Below are positions 44,001 through 55,132 of a DNA stretch of 64,000 nucleotides, piece after piece. Each line of letters starts with the position of its first letter. Within the stretch, counting starts at the first letter, position 1. The stretch is from positions 37,534,501 to 37,598,500 of the forward strand of contig CM027377.1 of assembly GCA_015680905.1 (NCBI GenBank), written 5' to 3'. The notes beneath the pieces are model-generated. The model searched no databases. It saw only the letters and a list, made by a program, of their open reading frames with translations, and had not been told where the DNA came from. The DNA is from Coptis chinensis (taxonomy: Eukaryota; Streptophyta; Magnoliopsida; Ranunculales; Ranunculaceae). A program made the position numbers and the translations under genes.

Positions 44001-46630
44001 CGGTCATCCTCCCTTCTAGGCATGCAGGTATAAAACGAAAGAGTAAGAGAGAGAGAGAAAATAAACTACATCTTCCAACAAAACCAATGGTTCTCATCCT
44101 CTTACTCTGATCTCAGCCCTGAAGTACACTTCAAACAGATCGGAATAGAAGTGGTCTTGAAAATTTTGCTCTGGCACGATTTTAAGAACTCGAGCCATTT
44201 AGAGTAGGGATTTCAAAAATTAGGGTTTTGAGTTGGAATGGAGGTTGAAAATGGGAAAGGTTGTGAAAAAATTAGATGGAGGTGTGTTGAGGTTTACGGG
44301 CGGTCGCGAGCTAGGAGGGGGCGAGCGCGAGTCGAGTGGGGCGGCTAGGGTTGGGAACTTGTGAGGAGGAAGAAAGGAAGGTGGGTGGGTGCGAGGGTTT
44401 AATGGTTTGATGGCATGTGCTTTGCACGTGCCTCTTTTAAGAAAATGAAATTTTGGCCCAAACCCAAATGAAATCAGGAAATTCCGATCTTGTCTTTAGT
44501 GCCTTACCAACTTCCAGAGCCGATCCGTGTTTCGTTACTCGTTCGATCTTGACTTGTGAGGTACCAAAACGATTAGCATTGAAAATGCAACGTAACAGTA
44601 TAAGGTACACTCACATCCAACGGTGGATGAAAAATGGATAGTGGAAAAAACTATACAGGAAGGCAATACTACCATTTAAGCCTATGAACTTGTTAAAATA
44701 TTACACTTTACCCCATATACTTTTTTTAGAGCGCAAACCACCTTAAAATTGTAATGAAATTCCATTTAACCTACCCTAGCCCATTTCAGGCACTAGATTG
44801 CTGATGTGTCTTATTTTATGCCTACGTGTTTTTTGTCTTCATCCGACACAGTGGCGTGGCGGATGATACATGTTATATATCATCATGATATATGACATGT
44901 ATCACCCTTTTACACAATGATACATGACATGTATCACGATGATACATGACGTGTAGTACGATGATACAAAACATGTATCATCTGCCACATCACTGTGTCG
45001 GATAAATGGAATGAGCCGGATAGGTAAAATGGAATTTCATTACAAGTTTAAGGTGGTTTGCGCTCTAAAAAAAAGTATATGGGGTAAAAGTGGAATATTT
45101 TAACAAGTTCATAGGTTTAAGTAGTATTATTGTCGTACAAGAACTGTGGGGAAATATGTACAAGTAATAGAAAAAAATATTTAATTAATTTTTTTGGGTT
45201 TTGAATAAGTTTGATTGGAATTTTAAAAAGGTGGGTCGTTTTAAGTCAGATCCCTAAGACTTGGAAGTTTTTGAAAACTCGAGTCAATCCCAACCAGATG
45301 ACTGGATTACTCTCTTAGACCAAGCATAATGCACTGGGGGATAACACATGTAAACTTTGTAAATAGAATTATTATGTTGTTGAAGACCGGGGCAAGTTGG
45401 TGTTTGACAATTTTAGCACCAGATTCTCTCTTAGCTCATCTTTTACGTGCGTATAAACTCTTATCTAAACCAGGAATGATTTTCGGTATATGTGTCCATT
45501 ATCTTAAGCCGCAGTTCTCTAGGAAGTGCTTGCACACGATCATTGAAACTAATCCATCTAGTCTTGCTAGGTGGAGGGTTTTTGTTTGCTACAGAAGACA
45601 TTTTTGAAAAAAAATTCAGAAACGAGAGAGATTTAGAAGGGGAAAAGATTTAACCGAAAGGGGAAAGATTTTTAAGAAAGGAAAATTTTGAAAATTTGAA
45701 ATTTTTTGAGTCTTTTAATGTCAGATTTTTTAGACAAAATAGAGAGGTGGAGGCAAAAGATAGAACTAAACATATAATAGTATCACTTTGGGTTACTCTA
45801 TTTGTTTAATTCTCGTTTGGAAATGCCTCGTCTTTTTTTTTTTTAGTTGGTTTTCTCATTTAAAATATATCTCTATCCATATAGAAGTTTTCCTAAGAAG
45901 ATAAAATTATACATTAATCCGGTATCATTTTGGTTACTCCGAACGTATAAATTTCATTTTTATATCTTCTGGTTTTGAAAATTATGGAGATATGTTTTAA
46001 GAAACTCGTACTCAAAAGCAGTGATTCTAGATGTTACTTACTTTAAAACAAATCATAATAGATAATCTTAGGCAACTTTCGTGTCGACTCTGTGGCGAAC
46101 CCAATTTAGACAGATAGAGCTTCAGCTACGCGAGTTGGGGGATTTACTGCGCAAGATATGGAATGTCCTGACCCGAGCAAATAGCTCGGTGATATAGGCG
46201 ACCCTTAGTAAGCAAAGTTGATCTCAAACCGCCCCTAGATTGTATTGTTCTAAGGGTTGGTCTGTGTAAAATTTATTGTCCGTTTTGAAAAAAAATAAAC
46301 ACTTAACTATTGATGTATTGAGAATCTATCATTAATAGCACAAAGAAAACAACATTTTTGAAAAAGAAGTGTAAAACAAGGAAAAGAAAAGTTGTCGTTC
46401 CACAGGTTCACACTTACTCCAACGACGAGTAAAAAGTGTTTTACAAAGAATATGCGAGATATATTGTGGACTAAGGCTCCGGCACTTACAACCACACCCT
46501 CCAAGTGGAGAGGTCTGGTTACCTTATTTATTAATGTATCCCCTTAAAGCAAAAGATGGAATGGAATGGGAAAGGAATACATCGGAACAAGAGGAGTCAA
46601 TCCTCATAGATGGGATCTTAGAGAAGGATT
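41069..46630 (-). other. Athila-like internal region, pol absent or unrecognisable
   Basis: About 5.5 kb without a readable pol domain. A minus-strand frame at 43802-44023 (MPRREDDRVIVVKDG, LVLTKEVVSGVMGIP) and a related stretch at 43321-43548 are the only coding-like parts, unidentified and perhaps from the extra ORF that some Athila elements carry near their 3' end. Basic low-complexity frames at 41658-42077 and pieces of unknown origin fill the rest. The MITE at 44662-45134 lies within. Confidence 0.5.
44662..45134. mobile_element. Long-TIR Mutator-like MITE, 473 bp
   Basis: TIRs of about 105 bp (left from GGCAATACTACC, right ending AGTAGTATTATTGTC) pair along their length, including TATGAACTTGTTAAAATATT and AGAGCGCAAACCACCTTAAA. 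Flanks ATACAGGAA and GTACAAGAA agree at 7 of 9, suiting a Mutator-type 9-bp TSD. The centre (44865-44990) is an array of GATGATACATG/CATGTATCATC palindromic units. It interrupts the Athila-like element, so it is younger than it. Confidence 0.82.
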
Positions 46631-46633
46631 TCT

Positions 46634-47480
46634 TCAACATTCGTAGACCGTAAACTCATGAAAATGCTTGAGGTGCTGACCATTGACTTTAAGGGTGTTG
46701 ACCATTGACAATGTCTCTATAGGATCCTGTCCTTCTATTGAAAACACCTGGGCTGGTGATGTCTCCTTATGTTCAAGTAACTCATCATCTGAATTGCATA
46801 AGGGAACTAATTCCAAAGCTACCAAGGTATCTTCTTTATACTGATCTATATCGAACTCTGAATCTCTAAAGGATAAGAACTGATGCACCTCATTTTCTGG
46901 GAAAGTCTGATCACAGTACTCTTGCACTACGCTTACTATCATACTAACTTCGGCATCCAACTCTTCTTCCATCTGTTGTTGCATCATCTTGAAAATATTG
47001 ACTTCTACTGAGAGGTTTTCAAAAGGCATGGTCATAGATCCATTACGGAAATTTATGAGGACGTTGGCAGTTGCCAAGAATGGGCGCCCTAGAACTATGG
47101 TATGGCATCATGAGCAATTTCGGTGTCGAGGATGACAAAATCAACAAGGTAGTAAAAATCCTTAACCTTGACAAGCACATTTTCGACCACTCCTTTTGGG
47201 TATTTGATGGATCGGGTCGGCTAATTGCAATGTCATAGTCGTAGGTGTAAGCTCGTGGAAACCGAGTTGTTTAAAGATGTAGTATGGAAGGAGGTTAACA
47301 CTTGCTCCAAGATTGAGCAAAGCAGTTGCAGTGTACTTGTCTCCTATAGTGCAAGGGATGGTAGGACGACTAGAATCTTTATATTTGACGATTTTGTTGG
47401 TCTTTGTGAGGGATGGAAATTGTTCTGTAAGGAAAGCATCTTTTGGAATGTTGTTTTTCTTTTGATGGTGCACATATCCT
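46634..47480 (-). pseudogene. Athila-like protease region
   Basis: Two frames. 47162-47518 has IVKYKDSSRPTIPCTIGD, ALLNLGASVNLLPYYIFKQL and TTMTLQLADPIHQIPK, where the usual active-site Asp of LCDLGAS-type Athila proteases reads Asn (NLGAS). 46634-47077 continues with ATANVLINFRNGSMTM and an acidic tail. A gap with frameshift at about 47080-47160 separates them. The domain would cleave gag-pol. The altered residue and breaks imply it is inactive. Confidence 0.78.
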
Positions 47481-49223
47481 TTAGAAACTTGGCATGCTTG
47501 GTAAATGTTTGATGGCATCGAGAAATGGCAAGTTTATGGTTAGGCTTTTGAATATTTCTCTGATTTCATCAAAATTTTCATCCTCCTTGGGTGTCATGAG
47601 GCGAGCTGGAAAAGGTGTCTTTGGTTTGTATTGTCTAACTGGGTTAGGTGGAAGAATTGATGGTTTAGGGACTAGAACATTGCTAGGAATACGTGGAGGT
47701 ATTTGGGTTTCAATTTTCGATTCTGGTACTAGAATGGTTACCTCTATAGATGTAGGATCTTCTGGTAAGACTACTTTGTTATCAACAATTTTGCCTGATC
47801 GCAACGTTGTGACTGCTTTAATCTTTTGGGTTTGAAGATTTTGAACTTTTTGGCCTGGTAATGAACTTTTCTAGGCTAACAAGTTCAGAGATTGTTGCAT
47901 GGATGCTAGGATTTGGGTTTGATGTTGCATGACAGATAGCATTATTTCGGTGGGCTTATCTGTTTGGACATTAGTTGATGGTGTAATGGGGACTAGGTCG
48001 CTTTGGTTGTTGATAGGTGGGTTTTGATAGTTATGGTTAAACTAGGATTGAACCAATGCTCTGTTCTGATAGTTATAGGTACCTTGTCCTTGTCCTTGTT
48101 TGAAGGTATTTGTTGGTTTATTGAATCCTGGTGGTGTTTGATTTTGAGGAATGTTAGTCTATGGGAAGTTTGGATGTTGTCTCCATGGTGCATTTGGTAC
48201 ATTGAAAGCACATACTTCTTCTGGCTGAAGTGATAATAGGTTTGTGATCAAGGGATAGGTGGTATCTATATGATTTAAGCTTAAACAGAAATTGCATGGT
48301 GAGGTATTTATGTTCATGACAAGATGAGTGGTTTGGTCTTTTTGTTTGGTTGTGAGGGCATCTATCTTTCTTGTGAGGGTTTCTATTAGGGTTTTGATTT
48401 ATGGATCTGATTTCACCTCAAAAATACCACTAGCCTTAGATATACTGGGTTGGGCTTTCTAGAATTGTTTATGTCCCCCCAATGGGTACTCTTTTCAGCT
48501 TGGTTTTCATGAAACGTTAAAGCTTCGGTGCACCTCTATCAAAAAAATTACCATTACTCATGATGTCGAGGGTTACTTTGTGTTAGGCCTTTGAAGAAAC
48601 ATTGGACAAGAGTGGATTGTTTTTTATTATGGTGAGGACATTAATGGAGTAGGTCAAAGAATCTATCCCATGCTTCTAAAAATGTCTCACTCGGACTTTG
48701 TCTGAAGAACTGTATCTTGCTTCTTATCTCTTCTGTTTTCTTCGGCGGAAAGTACTTCTTCATGAAGGAGAACACAATATTTTCCCATGTATCGAAAGAG
48801 TCGGCCTTCTGTGAGAGAAGTCAAGCATGACTCTTGCCAACTAGAGTGAAAGGAAACACTCGTAGCTTAACCTGAACGTCGGTGATACATGAATGATGAA
48901 AGGTATTACATACTTCATGTATCCGGCATAGATGCTCGCGCATACGGTAACTCGTGTTCTAACCTGTGGAAGATGGGTAGAAGATTGAACACGTTCGGTG
49001 GAATCCTAAAATCGCTCATAAGCACTGTGAGTCATATACAAGATGGAGGCCCATCTTGCAACGGTGTGTAGAAGTTGGACAGAGGCTCTTCAGCTTGCAC
49101 TACTTCATCAGCTATCTTATTAGGTGGAGGACTAGAAACAGGAGATTGTCTAGGTCGATAAACTCTCCTACGTGAGTAAGTTTTATTCTTGCTAAAACTA
49201 GAAGTGCCTGAATGCAGTATCAT
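47481..49223 (-). pseudogene. Athila-like gag, degenerate
   Basis: Pieces in changing frames: DFRIPPNVFNLLPIFHRLE (about 49010), FPFTLVGKSHA and DTWENIVFSFMKKYFPPKKT with EEIRSKIQFFRQSPSET (48640-48880), then KPKTPFPARLMTPKEDENFD and FKSLTINLPFLDAIKHLP (47490-47640). These match the order of Athila-type gag. Multiple stops and shifts are present. An N-terminal Arg/Pro-rich piece lies at 49032-49223. Confidence 0.75.
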
Positions 49224-50676
49224 ACACTTTTAGCAAGACCCCAAAACTATCCTAACTCATGTAAACAGTGCAATATATGCTCAAGCAATCCAAATTCGTT
49301 TTGCAAGTATAGAGTTTTGAAAACTTTGCTTTTGGTCTATATTTTACTATGCCCTGTTCAGAGGAACAGTTGAGCGCGAGACTAGGATGCCTCTACTACA
49401 CCTCTCAAAAGAGTAGGTAGTCACTTCACCAAGTGGTATGCTACCAAGAATCTCACTCACGATAAATATGGGGGAGGGGAGTGAGGAAGGTAGTTAGTCC
49501 ACCGGAATCTGGTAACTAATTACTCTAAATTCTCGTGGCTATATTTTTGTCCTTTTTCTGGAGGAGCGTAACTACTTTAGGCTCTAATTGATTGATTTTA
49601 ATTAATTTTGTTGGTCTAGGGCTTTCAAGAATCAAGCAACGTCCAATTTACCTCTAATGACTTCCCAATGGTTGTTATGGCTCGTGTTTAGCCTTATGCA
49701 CGAATGTAAATTACAGCGCGGAAAGTAAATTTCAAACAATCACATAAGCATGCTTGAACACACAAGTATCCTCTTACTTGGGCTTCGAGGACGTTTATAA
49801 ATTACCTCTCAAGCCGTGCTTACACGCTGCTTGGGGAGAAGACGACGTCGGTTGGCACTTGATCTGAGAATCAGGCCCAACCTTTCGAGCTTTACCTTGT
49901 TTTAAGTTACAATAAAGGCCCATTTAAAAAGCCCACAAATTGGGTTTTTGACAATTTATACAACTTTGCCTTCAAGGGCTCAAACTTGAAACTAAACTAA
50001 GATTATACTAATCTAATTAACTAGTTTTAGATTAAGCACATAAATTAACTAGAGTCAAATGGACTTAGAGTGTTAATTACCAAGTTGATCCATAATGTGT
50101 GAGCTATGAGACACAACTTGCCTCACACACTTGATCTTCCCAAGGCAATTAAAACTCTAATCCCTTAGTAAGTATAAAGCTTAAACCAAGTTTAACCCAT
50201 GTTCATCATAAGAAATCAATCAAAAACCAATTTTTTTCTTTTTTTTTCGTTTTTCTTTTTATCACTAACTATTACAAACAAGTTCCACTATTTTCTCCTA
50301 TTCTATTACAAAATCCGGGATCGGAGTATAGGTACACACTTCCAAACAACCGATACTGGAAAAAATCAGGTACTAATATGCCGATGGTATCGGGCGTCGC
50401 CTCGCCTGTGATCGTGCTAGGCGCGGTCGCCCGTCTGGTGTCGACAATCGTTCGTCGATTTTTCTCTGTTTCTTCAGCTCCTCTCCAAGTTGTTTGTTCC
50501 GCAACCTGATTTGCAAGAAAGTGGATCAGTACTGTAAAACAATAAAATAAAATGATGAAAAATTGAAAAAAAAAAAAAAAAAAACATAAATGGAAAGATA
50601 AGAATGATGCTCAGCTCCCTTCTTAGATTCTCAACCAATCACTCTCACTCCTTCAATCCATGACGGCGCCGCCATT
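49224..50676 (-). other. 5' internal region of the Athila-like element
   Basis: Non-coding leader between the 5' LTR and gag. Near 50660-50676 the minus strand reads AATGGCGGCGCCGTCATGG, a plausible altered TGGCGCC-type primer-binding site directly after the LTR. There is an A-run of about 18 at 50567-50584. Confidence 0.55.
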
Positions 50677-51521
50677 TGAAGCTTTAGCAGTGGTGAAAGT
50701 ATTCTTCAAAAGAGTTTAGACTAGAAGTTGAGGTTCATCCTAAATTGTTTAGAGTTTGAGTGAGGGAGATATGAAGAAGAAAGATAGACTCATGTAAGAT
50801 TAGAATGGTTCTAAGCTAATGAAACTTGAAAGCTTTGATTGTTGTATTGAAATGAATTGAAAACATGAAGGGGAAGATTGATTAAAACATTGAAATGAAA
50901 GCAAGCAAACAAGATTGAAGATTAAAACAATGAAAGCAAGCAAACAAGATTGAAAATTAAAACAAAGAACAAATAAACAAGATTGATTGAAATAAAATAA
51001 AACAACAAGAAAGTAAAAACATGAATTGAAAAACAAGACAAGAAATTAAACAAACCAAATGGTTTGGATCCCAAGACAATGGATGGGTTCTCTCTCCCTT
51101 GCTTTTAGCTTATATACCGCTACTTTTGCCTTTTATAGATTTTCCCTTCTCCATTACAAACTAGACACCTCGCCCTTTCACTTTTGATTTTGCTTTTTGT
51201 TTTCTTCATGACCAAAGTAGGTTTAGGGATAAAGTATTCATAATTTGAGATAAGCGCATCCATCTTTGGTCTTTTGATTTGAGGACTTTGACCATTGACT
51301 TTGACTTTTTCAGCACTTTTCCATAGCAGCTACTGGTCTTCATAATAAGCATGATTAAGGCTCCTTTTGGTGCTAAGACGCAGCTTTTATGATAAGTGGT
51401 CTGAAATACTCTTTAACCTGAAAAAGGCAGTAAAAGCTATGAGTTATCTTTTCGTTAAGTGTAAGAGAGACTGTAATGCAGCAATATATGGGTAATAAAG
51501 CGCACATTTGGGAGCTGGTCA
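50677..51521 (-). repeat. 5' LTR of the Athila-like element
   Basis: An 845-bp partner of 40198-41068. It ends GGAGCTGGTCA on the plus strand, with one change from the GGAGCTGATCA of the copy at 62460. It is followed by the TSD GTATA. Confidence 0.87.
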
Positions 51522-51526
51522 GTATA

Positions 51527-52289
51527 TACAAAATTTTGATTCGTTTTTTGCATAATATATAGCTCCACCAATATTGAAATGGAAAATGTTTTGCCAACAT
51601 ATTGAAATAACAAAACACTGAAAAAATGAAAATTACCAACAATGACTCACCCCACTCAGAATGTTCACTAATTCGCAAGCAGGCAATGCAAATAGTGACT
51701 AACCATTAAGGTTCAATGCACGTATGTAAATAGCTAATCTACAGACGATTGCAAAACAACAAAGGAGTTTGGGATTTAATACCTTTTTCGAGGGAAGTTT
51801 CAAAGATACGATTATCAAGTTTACTTTCTCCCCATCTGGGAAGAACACTAACAGCATCAATAATGCCTAGAGAGATCAAGAATTACTCTTAAAACTAACA
51901 AACATATTTTCAGAGCTGCAAAGAGGAGAAGATAATTTTTTTCAAATGATATTTGATCTTACTGAATCATTGTGCACTTTCTTAGATGCTTACCAGCAAG
52001 AACTATACATGTTGAGAATTTGAGACTGAAAATGTCAAAGAGACTACTAAATACGCCAGGGATCTTTTACACATTCTGTGTGATGTAAAAGGCTTCATTT
52101 GATACTTTTAACTCATACTAAAGTTTTATGATGCAATGTAACACAAGCACATATATTGAAGTACAATAGAATGCAATGTAATGCGTGCACAAAACCGAGA
52201 GGATGATATTGCTTCCAATAAACTATCTTAAATCTTAAAACTAAAGCACGCTATAAACTGTAACCAAATCAACAAAAGCCAAAGCTAAC
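51527..52289. other. No gene recognised
   Basis: AT-rich sequence between the Athila-like element and a related LTR fragment. No coding or bounded repeat feature seen. Confidence 0.5.
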
Positions 52290-53100
52290 TAATCAGCTCC
52301 CAAATATGTGTTTTATTACCTTTACATTACTGCATTACCGCCCTTCTTACGCATAATAAACAGACAACAACTCATAACTTTTACTGCCTTTTTTTCAGGT
52401 TACAAGCCATTTCATACCACTTATCATAAAAGATGCATTTTAGTGCCAAAATGAGTCTTATTAACGCTTATTATGAAGACTCAAGCTGCTATGAAAAAGT
52501 GTTAAAAAAGTCAAAGACTCAAAACCAGAAAACTGAAAGTCACGTCCTTTAACTCAGAAGACTGGAGATGGATGGCCTTGTTACAAAAGAAGACTTGCTC
52601 AAAAACCTAGCTTGCTCAAGAAGATATGAAAAAGCAAAAGGAAAAGCATAAAGCAACATAGTGAGGTGTCTTCAAATGAGAGGGAGAAGGCAAATCAATC
52701 TTTGGCAAAAGGTGTAATATAAAAGCCAAAAGTAGGAGGAGAGAAGGCACCTAGACTTAATCTATGGTCATGTAGGAGTAGAGTAGATTTTAATTTCAAA
52801 TCTTTTACATTTTCAAGTTTTTATTGCTTTATTTACTTTTTGTTCTTCAATTCAAGTTTGTTCTTCAATCTTCAATCTTCAATCCAAGTTGTTTTTCAAT
52901 ACAAGTTTATATTCAAGTTTGTCATTCAATCTTCAATACAAGTTTTTCCATTCAAGTTTTAGTCAAGTTTCAATACAAGGTTGTTTCATTCAAAAACAAG
53001 TCATGAACTTTAAGGATACTACCTTCCCACCTTCATAAACTCCCATCAATCCATCTCTATAAATCTATGGTGAACCTCAAACTAAACTCCCACTATACAA
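52290..53100 (+). mobile_element. Diverged Athila-family LTR, opposite orientation
   Basis: TAATCAGCTCCCAAATATGT opens it, followed by GTTTTATTACC, CAACTCATAACTTTTACTGCC and CATTTCATACCACTTATCATAA, the same order as the 40 kb, 51 kb and 61 kb LTRs but on the plus strand. The second half has its own array of CTTCAATCTTCAA/CAAGTTT units (52845-52980). The 3' end is not clear (near a GGTGAACCTCAAACT motif at about 53068), and no TSD was found. Confidence 0.65.
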
Positions 53101-54660
53101 CTGGTACAACTCCTCAATATATGACATGTTAAAGTTTATAAGATGCATACCTCCTCAAATTACGATAACAAATTGGATTCATTGAAAGAACCTTTAGTCT
53201 CATACTATCCCTGGCATGTACAAAAGCTGTTTTTTTTTAGTTTTTCAAGTTCCTTCTCTATGCTAAGCTGCTACAATGCATGAAGTTTCTTTCACAAAAA
53301 AATGTGCTTAAGTTTCCATTCTGTAACAATTGACTGAGCTACTCGTCCTATCTCTTTCTAAGATACCGTGGGAGTTTATGTTTGAAAATTTCCTATAGAT
53401 TTTTGCCAAGATCAGAACCATCAGTGATCATAACAACATCCACACATGCTACTTCCAACAACTTAACTTTTTATTTTAAAAACTTGAAGGAATCCAAAAC
53501 TGATGAGAGAAAAATGAGAACAAAGAAAGAAACAATTTGAAGTTAGAAACTAGAAAGCAAAAAGGAGAACCTCAATTGATGAGTACCTGGTTGAGAAATT
53601 AAAAATTGACGACAAAATCCACCGTTGTTATAAGTTTTTCTTCATTGAGAACTTCGAGGGGAAATCTTTTGTAACTTGGAGGGGTAGACCAAAAGGGTTT
53701 ATAACTTTGGAGAACTATTTTTTGTTAGAAGAAGGCATGAAGTTGGAGAGTTTTTAATAAATCTATTCCACTGAAGGTTGAGAGATCGTCGGCTTTTCTT
53801 CAATGCATTTTAATTATAATAGTGCTAATTTTCTAATTGTAGACCATTGTGAGATTGGTTACCTCTATGAATGACTGACTATAAGAGGGGCTTCCACAAT
53901 GGTTCCCATGTCTGATGGATATGGCTTCCATTGCATGATCCCACCCTTATAGTTTCTTTCTTGCTCTAACAGTAATCTTTTTTCATTTTTTTTAATCTGA
54001 CAGTATCTGATACCTAGATAGTAATAAAATTCCAACTTGAGTTGTGCATATTAGGAATGATAACCGATGACCGAACATTAACAATCCGTAAAATAAAAAT
54101 TGCCACATTATAAACAGAGTATCAAAGAAAAAAGGGCAAAATTGATAAGGTGAAAACATAGAACTACTAGTCTAACTGAAACTACATTAACAAAGTGGTG
54201 GATATATGAACATGCACTACAACAATGTATGCAAAGAAATAAAAGAACTGCAGATAGAAAAACATACATGACTAATTACCTAATCAAGGGATTTCACCTT
54301 TCAATTGTGGCAAGTTCAACGAAGTGCAAACGATTTCAAGCAATATGACATGTGCCGATAGCAAAATCAAATGTCAATTTCAACTGATGATTTATCATAA
54401 ATACTTTATCGAGATATATCAAACAATGCACTTGCGACAATTGACACTGTGATTAATTACAGAAACATAAAAGATGAAATTAAAGTGGTAACTATTAATC
54501 AAAGAAAAACTCTGAGAATCCTAAAGCTCCCGTAATTGGTGTGTATTTTGTGACCAAAGCTAAAGTAAACAATGTTAAAAAAAAATGGATTTGCACAAAT
54601 CCACTGAGATATGAATGAATAATTTGTCTCCCAAGTTACCCCACTTGAGATGAAATAGGT
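53101..54660. other. No gene recognised
   Basis: AT-rich DNA without recognisable coding or bounded repeats. Confidence 0.5.
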
Positions 54661-54666
54661 TTCACT

Positions 54667-55132
54667 TGATACAGTACGTAAAGAGAGAAATTATTTTTCG
54701 AAAGGGTGCACTGGCTCGAAACAGTGCATTATGCCGAAAACGTGCAACCTTTCGAAATAGGCATTGGTTCGAAACAGTGTTTTATGCCGAAAATGTGCGA
54801 CTTTTCAAAATAGGCACTGTTTCAAAACATGTGACTTTTCAAAGAAGTGCCTAACTTTTTCAAAGAGTCATTGTGTTGTTTCGAAAAGGCACTTCTCACT
54901 TATAAATAGTGGATGAATTTGGAGAGAAAGACACCAGATCACACATTTTCTGATCTTTCTCTTCTCCCTCTGTTCTTAGTCAAATACTATGTTGTGTTTG
55001 CTGATTTTATAGAATTGAAGTGCTAGCTTTCTATAGAAGGAAATCCGTTCTATCTTGGGAGACAGTTTCCTATCAACCTTCAAGCACCGTGAGGGGGAAA
55101 ATATGTCTTAAGAACATAGTTTTTCTACACTA
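54667..55132 (+). mobile_element. LTR-like fragment with TTTCGAAA enhancer-type repeats
   Basis: Two copies of a unit of about 52 bp (from about 54716 and 54768) share TCGAAACAGTG, TTATGCCGAAAA and ATAGGCA. They precede a CTTATAAATAGTGG TATA box at 54899 and a CT-rich leader with CTTGGGAGACAGTTTCCTAT and CACCGTGAGGGGGAAAATAT. This arrangement resembles U3-R of a copia LTR. Neither edge nor a TSD could be fixed. Confidence 0.4.

Larger units (their letters stand above)
40198..51521 (-). mobile_element. Athila-like Ty3/gypsy element, about 11.3 kb, decayed
   Basis: LTRs are 40198-41068 and 50677-51521, in minus orientation (TGATCA... to ...AAGCTTCA). The TSD GTATA occurs at 40193-40197 and 51522-51526. 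The PPT (TTTGGGGGTGG on the minus strand) lies next to 41068, preceded by AGACAAGCAAGATGCTA, a sequence commonly seen before the Athila-type PPT. The gag and protease are recognisable but broken. No reverse transcriptase, RNase H or integrase could be read in 41.1-46.6 kb. A related solo LTR is at 61609-62460. A MITE is nested at 44662-45134. Confidence 0.87.

Noticed and set aside
53101-54660. Candidate gene in the AT-rich gap
   Set aside because: No open frame above background and no motif. I leave it as intergenic.
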